Shown here piece after piece: positions 15,188 to 23,312 of a stretch of DNA of 64,000 nucleotides (within the stretch, counting starts at the first letter, position 1; every line of letters starts with the position of its first letter). Both the position numbers and the translations under genes were made by a program. The stretch covers positions 1-64,000 of the forward strand of contig JAPLTV010000029.1 of the NCBI GenBank assembly GCA_026397955.1, given 5' to 3'. The DNA is from Verrucomicrobiota bacterium (GTDB lineage: Bacteria > Verrucomicrobiota > Verrucomicrobiia > Opitutales > UBA953). The notes beneath the pieces are model-generated. The model did not search any database and was not told the DNA's origin. It saw only the letters and a program-made list of their open reading frames with translations.

Positions 15188-18007
15188 ATGGCCGAAGAGC
15201 TCAAGGATACCCTCAACCTGCCGGTGACCGACTTTCCCATGCGGGCCGGCCTGGCCGAACGCGAACCCGTCCGCATCGCCCATTGGGAGCGTAACGGTCT
15301 CTATGGCCAGATTCAGGCCCGGGCCGCCGGCAAGCCCGCCTTCGTCCTCCACGACGGCCCGCCTTTCACCAACGGCGACGTCCATATCGGCACCGCCCTC
15401 AATAAACTGCTCAAGGACTCCATCCTCCGTTATAAGTCCATGCGCGGTTTCCGGACGCCTTACGTCCCCGGCTGGGACTGCCATGGCCTCCCGATCGAGC
15501 ACAAGGTGATGAAGGAACTGCAGGCCAAGAAGCAGTCGCTCGACGCCCTTGGCGTCCGCAAGGCCTGCGCCGAATTCTCCGCCGCCTATATCGAGAAGCA
15601 GCGCGGCCAGTTCAAGCGCCTCGGCATCCTCGCCGATTGGCAGTCCGAATACCGCACAATGGATCCGGCATATGAAGCCGAGATTCTCAAGGGCTTCGCG
15701 TGCTTCGTCGAGAAGGGCTTGGTCTACCGTTCGAAGAAGCCGGTGTATTGGTCCATCCCTTGCCAGACCGCGCTCGCCGAAGCCGAGATCGAATACAAGG
15801 ACAAGCGCTCTTACTCCGTCTGGGTCGCCTTCCCGGTTGCTGATCCCGCCGCCAAGCAGCTCGCGCCCGCGCATCCGCTGTCCGTCGTCATCTGGACCAC
15901 TACGCCGTGGACGTTGCCCGCGAACCTCGCGATCGCCGTGCACCCCGAGCTCGAATACGTCGAGGTCCGCCATGGCGACCGTTCGTTCCTTGTCGCTTCC
16001 GCGTTGCGCGAAGCGTTCGTCGCTGCCTGCGCACTCGAAGGCGCCACCGACGGCTTTAAGGTCAAGGGCCGTGCGCTCGAAGGCCTCCAGCCGCACCATC
16101 CTTTCATCGACCGCGCCTCGCCGATCGTACTCGCCGATTACGTCACGACCGACGCCGGTACCGGCTGCGTGCACACCGCGCCCGGCCACGGCCTTGAAGA
16201 CTACCAGACCGGCAACAAGTATGGCATGGAGCCTTATTGTCCCGTGCGCGACGACGGCACCTACGCCGACGACGGCAAGGTCCCGGCCTCGCTCGTGGGC
16301 ATCACCGTCCTCGAGACCGACGGCAAGAACCCCGCGAACATCGCCGTGCTTGAACTACTCAAGTCTAAGGGCGCGCTGCTCAAGGCACAGAGCTTCGAAC
16401 ATTCTTATCCGCATTGCTGGCGCTCCAAGACGCCAGTCGTCTTCCGCGCGCTCGACCAGTGGTTCGTCGGACTTGATCGCGGTGACCTGCGGAAGCAGGC
16501 CCTCGCCGCCGTCGGCGACGTGAAGTGGATCCCGGCTTCCGGTGAGAACCGTATCCGCGCCGCCCTTGAAGGCCGTCCGGATTGGTGCATCTCGCGTCAG
16601 CGCGCCTGGGGCGTGCCGATCCCGGCTTTCTATTCTCCGTCCAAGGGCGAATCCTATCTCGACGGCGCCGTCGTCCGTCACGTCGCCGAGCAGGTCGCCA
16701 CGCGTGGTGGCGATTGGTGGTGGGCCTCCTCCGTTGAGGAAGTCCTCGCCGGCGCCCCCGTTCCCGCCTCCTGGCCCAAGGATCTCCGCAAGGGCACCGA
16801 CACGCTCGACGTGTGGATCGATTCCGGCTCCAGTCACCTCGCCGTCTGCGCCAAGCATAAGGACCTGCACTGGCCGGCCGACCTCTACCTTGAAGGCTCC
16901 GACCAGCACCGCGGCTGGTTCCAGTCTTCCCTCTGGACGGCCATCGCCGTGAAGGGCTCTGCGCCGTATCGCGCCGTCCTCACGCACGGTTTCGTCGTGA
17001 ACGAGAAGCGCCAGAAGATCTCGAAGTCCGACGGTAAGCCACAGACCGCCGACGATTACGTCAAAAAGTACGGTGCCGACATTGTGCGCCTCTGGGTCGC
17101 TTCTGAGAACTACCAGAGCGACATCCCGCTCTCCGACGCGATCTTCGAGACGATCTCCAATCAGTATCGCAGCATGCGTAATTCGCTGCGCTACCAGCTC
17201 GGCAATCTCTTCGACTTCGACGCCGCCCAGCACGCCGTGCCGGTGGAGAAGATGACCGCCATCGACCGCTGGGTGCTCGTCGAGACCGCGAAGCTCGTCC
17301 GCGAAGTCACCGACGCCTGCGAACGCAATGAGTTCCACCGCGCCGCCGCGGCCCTCGCCGGCTTCACGACCGGTACGCTCTCTGCCACCTACCATAACGT
17401 GGTGAAGGACCGGCTCTACACCACCGCGCCCGACGACCCGATGCGCCGCTCGACGCAGACCGCAATCGACATTGTCCTGCGCGCCTACCTAAAGCTCATC
17501 GCTCCGTTCGTACCGTTCACCGCCGACGAAGCCTGGTCTCACCTCAACGCCAAGTCCGAGTACACCGACGCTTCCAACGTACACCTGCAGGATTGGCCCG
17601 CGATCGATGCCCGCTGGGAAGATGCCGCCGGCGTGGCCGCCCATGCCGCGGTCGCCCGCATCCAGGCCTTGGCCGCCCAGGTTAACGTCCCCATGGAGCG
17701 CCTGCGTCAGGACAAGAAGATCGGCCAGTCCCTTGAGGCCTCGGTCGTCGTGACCGGCGACGCGGCAGATGCCGATTTCGCCCTGTTGGCCGCCCAACAG
17801 GCCCTCCTGACCGAGCTTTGGATCGTCTCCTCGGTCCAGCTCAAGCCCCAGCCTGGCACCGCCTTGGCCTTCGCCGTCGATAAGGCCGAAGGCGTCCGTT
17901 GCCCCCGCTCCTGGCGATGGGTCCCCGCACTTGTGGAAGCCGGCAGATTTGGTATGGTATCTCCACGTTGCCGCGAGGCTCTCCTTTCCAAATACCCGCA
18001 ACTCTAA
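15188..18007 (+). CDS. ileS: Isoleucyl-tRNA synthetase with degenerate C-terminal zinc site
   Basis: Class I synthetase of 939 residues, close to E. coli IleRS. The HIGH motif is HIGT in PPFTNGDVHIGTALNK near residue 65; the KMSKS loop is KISKS near 608; the CP1 editing domain lies between, with TTTPWTLPANLA and GTGCVHTAPGHG. The C-terminal zinc module, normally CPRCW...CPRC, reads CPRSW and VSPRC, so two of four cysteine ligands are Ser. The ATG at 15188 gives the family N-terminus; the longer open frame upstream is not conserved-looking. No Shine-Dalgarno sequence is seen. It leads the run ileS, DksA-like gene, lspA. Confidence 0.94.
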   Translation: MAEELKDTLNLPVTDFPMRAGLAEREPVRIAHWERNGLYGQIQARAAGKPAFVLHDGPPFTNGDVHIGTALNKLLKDSILRYKSMRGFRTPYVPGWDCHGLPIEHKVMKELQAKKQSLDALGVRKACAEFSAAYIEKQRGQFKRLGILADWQSEYRTMDPAYEAEILKGFACFVEKGLVYRSKKPVYWSIPCQTALAEAEIEYKDKRSYSVWVAFPVADPAAKQLAPAHPLSVVIWTTTPWTLPANLAIAVHPELEYVEVRHGDRSFLVASALREAFVAACALEGATDGFKVKGRALEGLQPHHPFIDRASPIVLADYVTTDAGTGCVHTAPGHGLEDYQTGNKYGMEPYCPVRDDGTYADDGKVPASLVGITVLETDGKNPANIAVLELLKSKGALLKAQSFEHSYPHCWRSKTPVVFRALDQWFVGLDRGDLRKQALAAVGDVKWIPASGENRIRAALEGRPDWCISRQRAWGVPIPAFYSPSKGESYLDGAVVRHVAEQVATRGGDWWWASSVEEVLAGAPVPASWPKDLRKGTDTLDVWIDSGSSHLAVCAKHKDLHWPADLYLEGSDQHRGWFQSSLWTAIAVKGSAPYRAVLTHGFVVNEKRQKISKSDGKPQTADDYVKKYGADIVRLWVASENYQSDIPLSDAIFETISNQYRSMRNSLRYQLGNLFDFDAAQHAVPVEKMTAIDRWVLVETAKLVREVTDACERNEFHRAAAALAGFTTGTLSATYHNVVKDRLYTTAPDDPMRRSTQTAIDIVLRAYLKLIAPFVPFTADEAWSHLNAKSEYTDASNVHLQDWPAIDARWEDAAGVAAHAAVARIQALAAQVNVPMERLRQDKKIGQSLEASVVVTGDAADADFALLAAQQALLTELWIVSSVQLKPQPGTALAFAVDKAEGVRCPRSWRWVPALVEAGRFGMVSPRCREALLSKYPQL

Positions 18008-18019
18008 CCCTCCTTTCCG

Positions 18020-19096
18020 ATGCCCAAGAAAAACGATCCCAAGAAGTCCGCCAAGAAGCCTGTGCCCGCTCCCAAGGCCAAGGCGAAGCCCTCGGCCAAG
18101 CCCGTACCGAAGCCGCTCGCCAAGGTGGCTCCTGCCAAAGGCAAGCCGGCCGCCCCGGTCAAGGCCGTTAAGGCCGTCACAGCTCCGGTCGCTAAGGGCA
18201 AGGGTGCCAAGGCTGCTCCGGTCGTCGCTGTGAAGAACGTGAAGGGCGCCGCCGCCTCTCCCGCCAAGGGCGCGAAGGGTGCGAAGGCTCCCAAGGTCGA
18301 TCATGCCGTCCAGAAAGGGCTGCTGAACAAACACCGCGACGAGCATCATCAGTCGGACGCGTTGGTCGTCACCCCGCGCCCGAAGCTCCAGTTCTACACG
18401 ATCAACGAGCTCAAGTCCTATCTCGAGAAGCGCAACAAGTCCAAGTCCAAGCTCAACGTCTGGGTTCCCGACGAGGAGCGTAAGGCGCGCGAGAAGGCCG
18501 CCGCCGCCGCTCGCTCGCAGGGCAGCCGTTCGAACAATATCGCTACCGCTTCCATTTCCGACCTCCTCGGAGGTTCCAATCCTTTCCGTAAGGGTGAAGG
18601 CTTCGTTGACGAATCCAAGCAGGTCCCTGAGAAGTTCCGCCGTTACTATCGCCTCTTGGTCGACATGCGCGATGCGCTGCACAAGGGCCTCGCCTTCCAC
18701 TCTGAGTCGGCCCTCAAGAAGTCGGGCAAGGACGATGCCGGTGACCTTTCTGGCTACTCGCAGCACCTCGCCGACGCCGGCACCGACACCGCCGACCGCG
18801 ACTTCGCGCTCTCGCTCATTTCGAACGAGCAGGAAGCCCTCAAGGAGATCGCTGATGCAATCGAACGCATGAAGAAGGGTTCATACGGTACCTGCGAGAT
18901 CACCAGTAAGCCGATCCCGGCCGCACGCCTGATTGCCGTTCCCTTCACCCGCTATTCCCTCGAAGGCCAGAAAGACCTCGAGCGCAACCGTCGTGCTCAT
19001 CGTCGCCGCGGCGGCAATCCGCTCGGCGAGATCGGCGATGAAGTCGGCTTCGGCACTGGTGGCGGTGGGAATGAAGACGAGCCGAGCGATTCCTGA
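18020..19096 (+). CDS. DksA/TraR-like protein with long basic N-terminus and lost zinc site
   Basis: A 358-residue protein. Residues 1-100 are a Lys/Ala/Pro-rich low-complexity arm. The C-terminal half matches the DksA coiled coil and globular region: DTADRDFALSLISNEQEAL, then YGTCEITSKPIPAARLIAVP near residue 287. DksA binds RNA polymerase through its secondary channel and alters transcription initiation with ppGpp. The canonical CxxC...CxxC site is reduced to one Cys (CEIT, then YSLEGQ). Pseudomonas aeruginosa DksA2 similarly keeps Cys then Thr and works without zinc. Placement between ileS and lspA is familiar from related phyla. Confidence 0.78.
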   Translation: MPKKNDPKKSAKKPVPAPKAKAKPSAKPVPKPLAKVAPAKGKPAAPVKAVKAVTAPVAKGKGAKAAPVVAVKNVKGAAASPAKGAKGAKAPKVDHAVQKGLLNKHRDEHHQSDALVVTPRPKLQFYTINELKSYLEKRNKSKSKLNVWVPDEERKAREKAAAAARSQGSRSNNIATASISDLLGGSNPFRKGEGFVDESKQVPEKFRRYYRLLVDMRDALHKGLAFHSESALKKSGKDDAGDLSGYSQHLADAGTDTADRDFALSLISNEQEALKEIADAIERMKKGSYGTCEITSKPIPAARLIAVPFTRYSLEGQKDLERNRRAHRRRGGNPLGEIGDEVGFGTGGGGNEDEPSDS

Positions 19097-19110
19097 GCGG
19101 CCTTCGGTCC

Positions 19111-19665
19111 ATGCTATCTCGCCTCCGCCCCTATCTGTCCTTCTGGGCGGTCTGCGTGGTTGCGATCGTCGTGGACGTCGCGACCAAGCTGCTCGTCGTC
19201 CGGCACATTCCGTTTGGGGCCTACTTCTCCAACGATCCGGCCCGTCCGCCGATCATGCTGTTCGACCGGCTCTGGATTGTGCATGTGGGCAATAAGGGTG
19301 CGGCCTGGGGTCTCGGTGCCGAGCATGACGTCCGCCCATTTCTCATCTTCCTTGCGCTGGCGGTGCTCGCGCTCGTCTGGCGCTGGCGCCAGCCGCTGTT
19401 GCGTGAGCTCCAGGGCGGCCAGCTCGCCTTCGGCTTGTTCGTCGGCGGCACCTTGGGCAACGTCCGCGACCGCCTGTTCGGCGACCACGTGATCGACTTC
19501 ATCGACGTGCATCTGCCGTATTACCGTTTCCCGGCCTTCAACGTGGCTGATTCCTGCATCTGCGTCGGCGTGGGCCTTTATATCATCATGTCTTACCGGC
19601 ATGACCGCCTGCGCCGCGAGGCCATCGTCTCGCATGGTGGCGAGGATCCGCCCGCTGGCGCATGA
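19111..19665 (+). CDS. lspA: Lipoprotein signal peptidase (signal peptidase II)
   Basis: Membrane aspartic protease of 184 residues with four helices; removes signal peptides from prolipoproteins. The conserved blocks are GGTLGNVRDR followed by VIDFIDV (first catalytic Asp) near residue 130, and FPAFNVADSCI (second catalytic Asp) near 150. It follows the DksA-like gene by 14 bp in the common ileS-lspA neighbourhood. Likely substrates in this window are the lipoproteins at 22111 and 42937. Confidence 0.93.
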   Translation: MLSRLRPYLSFWAVCVVAIVVDVATKLLVVRHIPFGAYFSNDPARPPIMLFDRLWIVHVGNKGAAWGLGAEHDVRPFLIFLALAVLALVWRWRQPLLRELQGGQLAFGLFVGGTLGNVRDRLFGDHVIDFIDVHLPYYRFPAFNVADSCICVGVGLYIIMSYRHDRLRREAIVSHGGEDPPAGA

Positions 19666-20276
19666 GCCTGCGCTTCGACGTCGCCGCCCATCCGGGTGCC
19701 CTGGCGTACAAGCTGCTCGCCGGGCTCGTCGTCCCGCGCCCCATCGCGCTCGTCACCACGATTGATGCGGCCGGCGTCGTCAACGCCGCGCCGTTCTCGT
19801 TCTTTAACGTCATGGGTGCCGAGCCGGCCATCGCCGTCTTCGCGCCGGCCGATCGCGACGATGGCACCCCGAAGGACACCGCCGCGAACCTGCTGGCTAA
19901 CGGCGAGTGCGTGATCCACCTGTGCGACGAAGCGGTCGCGGCGATGATGGTCGAGTGCGCTCGCCCGCTTCCGCCTGGTGTGAGCGAAGTGCCGCGCGCG
20001 GGCTTCACGCTCGCGCCGTCTGAGCGCGTCCGTTCCCCGCGGTTGGCCGAATGTCCCGTGGCGCTCGAGTGTCGCGTGCTGGATATCCGTAAGTACGGCG
20101 AGAATCGCCTGGTCGTCGTTGAAATCCTGCTCGCCCATGTGCGTGAAGGCGTCGCCGACCCGTCGACGTGGAAGGTGGACTACGCGCAGTACGCGCCGAT
20201 CGGCCGCCTGAACAGCCCGGACGGTTACGCACGCACGACGGACCGCTTCACGCTGCGCTTCCCGTCGGAGGACTGA
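19662..20276 (+). CDS. Flavin reductase-like, FMN-binding split-barrel protein
   Basis: A 204-residue protein of the flavin reductase/flavoredoxin group. The start PRPIALVTTIDAAGVVNAAP, then SFFNVMGAEPAIAVF and the NLLANGECVIHLC segment match the FMN-binding split barrel. It probably reduces or binds a flavin with NAD(P)H; the partner is unknown. The ATG at 19662 overlaps the lspA stop (ATGA), so it is coupled to lspA. Its stop abuts the stop of the convergent gene at 20277. Confidence 0.8.
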   Translation: MSLRFDVAAHPGALAYKLLAGLVVPRPIALVTTIDAAGVVNAAPFSFFNVMGAEPAIAVFAPADRDDGTPKDTAANLLANGECVIHLCDEAVAAMMVECARPLPPGVSEVPRAGFTLAPSERVRSPRLAECPVALECRVLDIRKYGENRLVVVEILLAHVREGVADPSTWKVDYAQYAPIGRLNSPDGYARTTDRFTLRFPSED

Positions 20277-21080
20277 TCAGATTCCCTTCGAGAGGCGCTT
20301 CACTACCGTCGCGAAATCATCCGGCCGCGGTGCGATAACTTCAAATTCCTTGCCCGAGACTTTGCCGGTGACGCGAGCGATGCGCAGCAGCAGTCCGCGG
20401 TGCAGTGGCTTGTCTTCGCCTTTGTTGAGGCGGCCCTTCGGGGTCGTGTCGGTGAGCGTCACGCGGCCTGAGCGGCCATATTTCAATTCGCCGGCGATGC
20501 GGATGCCGCATTCGGTGGCGTGGATGCGGACTTGATCGCGACGAGGGAAGGGCGTGTGCGCGGTCCAGATGCGCCAGCGTCCGCAGGCGCGGCCGGGTTC
20601 GAAGCGAGTCTGGGCGTGCTTACCGTTGCGGTGCGAGACGAAGGCGCGCTCCTGCGAATCGTCCATGCCCACGGGCAGGTCACAAATGCCCGCGTCTTCC
20701 GGGGCGTCTTCCGTGCGCGCGATGAATTCGAAGTCGAAGCGGAATGCGCCGGAGCCGAGGGCTTCGCGCCAGTCGGCCATCGAGGTCGCGCGGTCGGCGA
20801 TGATTGCGATACCGGCGGATTCTGGTTCGGGGCCGAAGATCGCGGCGGGTTCGGCGAGGCCGAGTCGGACCATCTCCGGCTTGCCGGCTTCGAGCTGCAC
20901 GCGCAGCTGCCCGAGCAGGGTGGGCGCGCCTTTCTGCCAAGGGTGTTCTTCCAGGGCGACGCCGCTGGGTTTGTCGAGCGCGACCCAGCCGGGGCCAGAG
21001 GCCAGCACGGTGATGCGGTAGGCTTCCTCGCCGAGCAGACCGGCGGCGAAACCGATGGTGGTGGGGGGCTGGTCGGACAT
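20277..21080 (-). CDS. RluA-family pseudouridine synthase-like protein without catalytic motif
   Basis: A 267-residue protein aligning by eye with RluA-type enzymes: WVALDKPSGVALEEHPW at the N-terminus, RFDFEFIART, GKHAQTRFEP and the RRDQVRIHATECGIRIAGELKYG region (split here as several blocks). The catalytic motif II, normally RLDxxTSG, reads FGPEPESAG, so the catalytic Asp and its Arg are gone. It may bind RNA without modifying it, or have another function. The ATG at 21080 is preferred to a TTG at 21092. It lies just downstream of the rpsT terminator on the same strand, with about 10 nt between. Confidence 0.72.
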   Translation of the reverse strand: MSDQPPTTIGFAAGLLGEEAYRITVLASGPGWVALDKPSGVALEEHPWQKGAPTLLGQLRVQLEAGKPEMVRLGLAEPAAIFGPEPESAGIAIIADRATSMADWREALGSGAFRFDFEFIARTEDAPEDAGICDLPVGMDDSQERAFVSHRNGKHAQTRFEPGRACGRWRIWTAHTPFPRRDQVRIHATECGIRIAGELKYGRSGRVTLTDTTPKGRLNKGEDKPLHRGLLLRIARVTGKVSGKEFEVIAPRPDDFATVVKRLSKGI

Positions 21081-21090
21081 TTCCGGGGAC

Positions 21091-21121
21091 AAAAAAACCC
21101 CGGCGCCTAGGCGACGGGGTT
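21091..21121 (-). terminator. Intrinsic terminator of rpsT
   Basis: AACCCCG/CGGGGTT outer stem with an inner CGC/GCG helix; the minus-strand product ends in a seven-T run. It lies 20 bp past the rpsT stop. Confidence 0.8.
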
Positions 21122-21141
21122 GGTGGCGGGGCCAGCCGGCA

Positions 21142-21387
21142 TTACTTCTTGGCGGCAGCGAGCTTCTTCGCGAGGCGAGCCTTGATGCGGTTCGCCTTGT
21201 TGCGGTGGATCACGCCGGTCTTCGCGGCCTTGTCGGCGGCGGAAGCGACCTGGGAGGCGGAAGCAACTACGTTCTCACCGGTCAGGCTCTTGACGAGGGA
21301 CTTGAGGCGGGTGCGGACGATCTTGTTATGCTCAGCGCGACGGGCGGTCTGGCGGATGCTCTTCTTGTTAGCTTTGATGTTGGCCAT
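21142..21387 (-). CDS. rpsT: 30S ribosomal protein S20
   Basis: An 81-residue, very basic protein with the standard S20 start MANIKANKKSIRQ and the TGVIHRNKANRIKARLAKK segment; it binds 16S rRNA in the body of the 30S subunit. No Shine-Dalgarno sequence precedes the ATG. On the minus strand a TTGACT box at 21427-21422 places the transcript start about 4 nt before the ATG, although the -10 region (CTTCCC) is poor. It is followed by a terminator. Confidence 0.96.
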   Translation of the reverse strand: MANIKANKKSIRQTARRAEHNKIVRTRLKSLVKSLTGENVVASASQVASAADKAAKTGVIHRNKANRIKARLAKKLAAAKK

Positions 21388-21488
21388 GTGAGTGAGTAGG
21401 GAAGCGGGGGGTGCCCCTCGGAGTCAACGCGGATTTGAGGGTCCCAGGCAGGGAGAGGCCCCTTTTTGAGGGGCCTCATGAGTCCTGC

Positions 21489-21575
21489 TGGTGGAAGGGG
21501 TGGGATTCGAACCCACGAACAGCGAAGCTGAACGGATTTACAGTCCGCGACCTTTAGCCACTTGGATACCCTTCC
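21489..21575 (-). tRNA. tRNA-Tyr: tRNA-Tyr (GUA)
   Basis: Minus-strand 87-nt class II tRNA with encoded CCA. Acceptor arms GGAAGGG and CCCTTCC pair perfectly; the anticodon loop contains ACTGTAAAT, anticodon GTA; the T-arm has GTTCGAATCCC; a long variable arm is present, as expected for tRNA-Tyr. It decodes UAC and UAU. Confidence 0.96.
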
Positions 21576-21679
21576 GGCCAACAGGATGGGCAACTTGGCA
21601 GTGCCGCAGGCCCATGACAAGCGCTTTCGCTGGACTTAATGGGCCTTTCTCCGGGCGCTGTGGGGGCCTTTTTTGCCCC

Positions 21680-21707
21680 TTCACACCGGCGAGGCATCGC
21701 TTAGGCT
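21680..21707 (+). promoter_or_regulatory. Promoter of the DCC-family gene, leaderless spacing
   Basis: TTCACA (21680-21685), a 16-nt spacer and TAGGCT (21702-21707), with 6 nt to the ATG at 21714. Confidence 0.5.
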
Positions 21708-21713
21708 CCGCCT

Positions 21714-22100
21714 ATGCGGAAAACGCCTCTGGTCGTGCTGATCGACGGCAACTGCGCCCTGTGCAACGGCACGGCGGCCTGGCTGGCCCGCCGTAACGTC
21801 GACGGTGTTATGGTCTTCGCGACGAACCAAGGCGAGGTCGCCCGCATCGCCGGGGAGCCGCCGGGCGGCGACATGGGCACGATTGTCGTCTGGGATGGGT
21901 CACGTCGGCTGGTGCGTTCGGGCGCCGTGCTCCTCCTGTTGCGGACGCTCGGCGGATTTTGGAGGCTGCTGGCATGGTTGGCTTGGCTCTGTCCGGACGT
22001 CGTTCGCGATTTCATCTATGACCAGGTTGCCCGCCGCCGCCATCGTTTCGCTGGGCCGTCCTCCTGTACGCGCTTGAGCCCGTACGACCTCGCGGAATAG
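21714..22100 (+). CDS. DCC-family thiol-disulfide oxidoreductase-like protein (DUF393)
   Basis: A 128-residue protein. The N-terminal VLIDGNCALCNGTAAWL is the DUF393 signature with a CxxC redox pair (Cys near residues 13 and 16), and the rest follows the family, including VWDGSRRLVRSGAVLLLLR and a FIYDQVARRR segment. Family members are thought to be thioredoxin-fold proteins; substrates are not known. It precedes the lipoprotein gene by 10 bp, but that gene has its own candidate promoter. Confidence 0.85.
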   Translation: MRKTPLVVLIDGNCALCNGTAAWLARRNVDGVMVFATNQGEVARIAGEPPGGDMGTIVVWDGSRRLVRSGAVLLLLRTLGGFWRLLAWLAWLCPDVVRDFIYDQVARRRHRFAGPSSCTRLSPYDLAE

Positions 22101-22103
22101 AAA
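22074..22103 (+). promoter_or_regulatory. Promoter of the lipoprotein/permease run, leaderless spacing
   Basis: TTGAGC (22074-22079), an 18-nt spacer and TAGAAA (22098-22103), with 7 nt to the ATG at 22111. It lies within the end of the DUF393 gene. Confidence 0.5.
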
Positions 22104-22110
22104 TAACACC

Positions 22111-22395
22111 ATGAAGTTCCTGCCCCGCGCCCTTCTGCTCATCTGCGCGCTACTCGGCGCGGGTTGCGCGATGCCTGACGCGAAGCGTGACGCCGACGAT
22201 CAGCAGCGACGGCTCATGGACGACTCCGATGAGCGCAAGGCGCGCCTGCAGGCGCGCGGTACGCTGAGTCCGCAGGAGTATGAAGCCATGGCGCTCAAGA
22301 TGGGTTGGACGACCAAGGGCGCGCCGGGCCTCCCGCCGCCGCCGACGACCGAAGAACTCGAGAAGCGCGTCAAGGCCGCCGAGACGAATCGCTGA
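22111..22395 (+). CDS. Small lipoprotein
   Basis: A 94-residue protein with a lipoprotein signal ending in the lipobox LGAGC (Cys 19). The mature part is charged and helical, with a PPPPTTEELEKRVKAAE C-terminus. Function unknown. Its stop overlaps the start of the first permease gene (TGATG), so it is translationally coupled to the transporter and may be its membrane-anchored accessory. It does not resemble a substrate-binding protein, being far too short. Confidence 0.72.
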   Translation: MKFLPRALLLICALLGAGCAMPDAKRDADDQQRRLMDDSDERKARLQARGTLSPQEYEAMALKMGWTTKGAPGLPPPPTTEELEKRVKAAETNR

Positions 22396-23312
22396 TGGCT
22401 TACGTCCTGCGTCGCCTACTGGAGATGGTCCCGGTGCTACTCGTTGTGGTAGTCGCCACCTTTTTCCTCGCGCACGCGGTTCCGGGCGGTCCTTTCGATA
22501 AGGATCGGCCGATGCCAGCGGAAGTGAAGGCGCGCCTTGAGCAGTATTACGGCCTGGATCAGCCGACCCATGTCCAGCTCGGTAATTATATCGTCAGGCT
22601 CGCGCAGGGCGACCTCGGTCCGTCCATCAAATATCCCGGCTGGTCCGTCCGCGAGGTTATCGGGGCGCGCATCGGCGTCTCCGTCTCGCTCGGCCTCGTT
22701 GCGTTGCTGCTCGCGGTGCTGGTCGGCGTGCCGGTCGGAGTGCTTGCCGCTTCGCGGCCCAACAGCTGGCTCGATCGCGTGCCGATGGGCTTCACGCTCG
22801 TGGGCATCTGCGTGCCGTCTTTCGTACTCGGCCCAATCCTCGCGCTCATCTTCTCGCTTGGCTTGGGCTGGCTTCCGCCGTGCGGTTGGGGCTCAGCGAT
22901 CCATTTCGTACTGCCCGCCTGCACGCTCGGGCTCATCACCGCCGCGCCGCTGGCCCGTCTCACGCGCGGTTCGCTCATGGAGGTACGTTCCTTGGATTAC
23001 ATCCGCACCGCCCGGGCCAAGGGCGTGCCGCCGCTGCGCGTGTGGTTCGTGCACGCGCTGCGGAACGCGCTGCTGCCCGTCGTCACCTACCTCGGACCCG
23101 CCGCGGCCGGCCTCGTCTCGGGCTCCTTCGTCATTGAATCGCTCTTCGACGTCCCCGGTCTGGGGCGTCTCTTCGTCACCGCCATCATCAACCGCGACGT
23201 CATGCTGATCCTCGGCACGACGATTGTCTACGCGGCGGCGCTGCTCTTCCTCAACCTCGCGGCCGACCTGGCTATCGCCGCACTGAACCCCAAGGTGGCC
23301 CGCGACCGATGA
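22395..23312 (+). CDS. Peptide/nickel-type ABC transporter permease, DppB/OppB family
   Basis: A 305-residue permease with six hydrophobic segments. MAYVLRRLLEMVPVLLVV at the start, GDLGPSIKY, and the cytoplasmic EAA-type loop around DYIRTARAKGVPP are typical of DppB/OppB. It overlaps the next permease gene by ATGA. Oligopeptides, dipeptides or metals are the usual substrates of this family. No binding protein or ATPase gene lies beside it. Confidence 0.88.
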   Translation: MAYVLRRLLEMVPVLLVVVVATFFLAHAVPGGPFDKDRPMPAEVKARLEQYYGLDQPTHVQLGNYIVRLAQGDLGPSIKYPGWSVREVIGARIGVSVSLGLVALLLAVLVGVPVGVLAASRPNSWLDRVPMGFTLVGICVPSFVLGPILALIFSLGLGWLPPCGWGSAIHFVLPACTLGLITAAPLARLTRGSLMEVRSLDYIRTARAKGVPPLRVWFVHALRNALLPVVTYLGPAAAGLVSGSFVIESLFDVPGLGRLFVTAIINRDVMLILGTTIVYAAALLFLNLAADLAIAALNPKVARDR

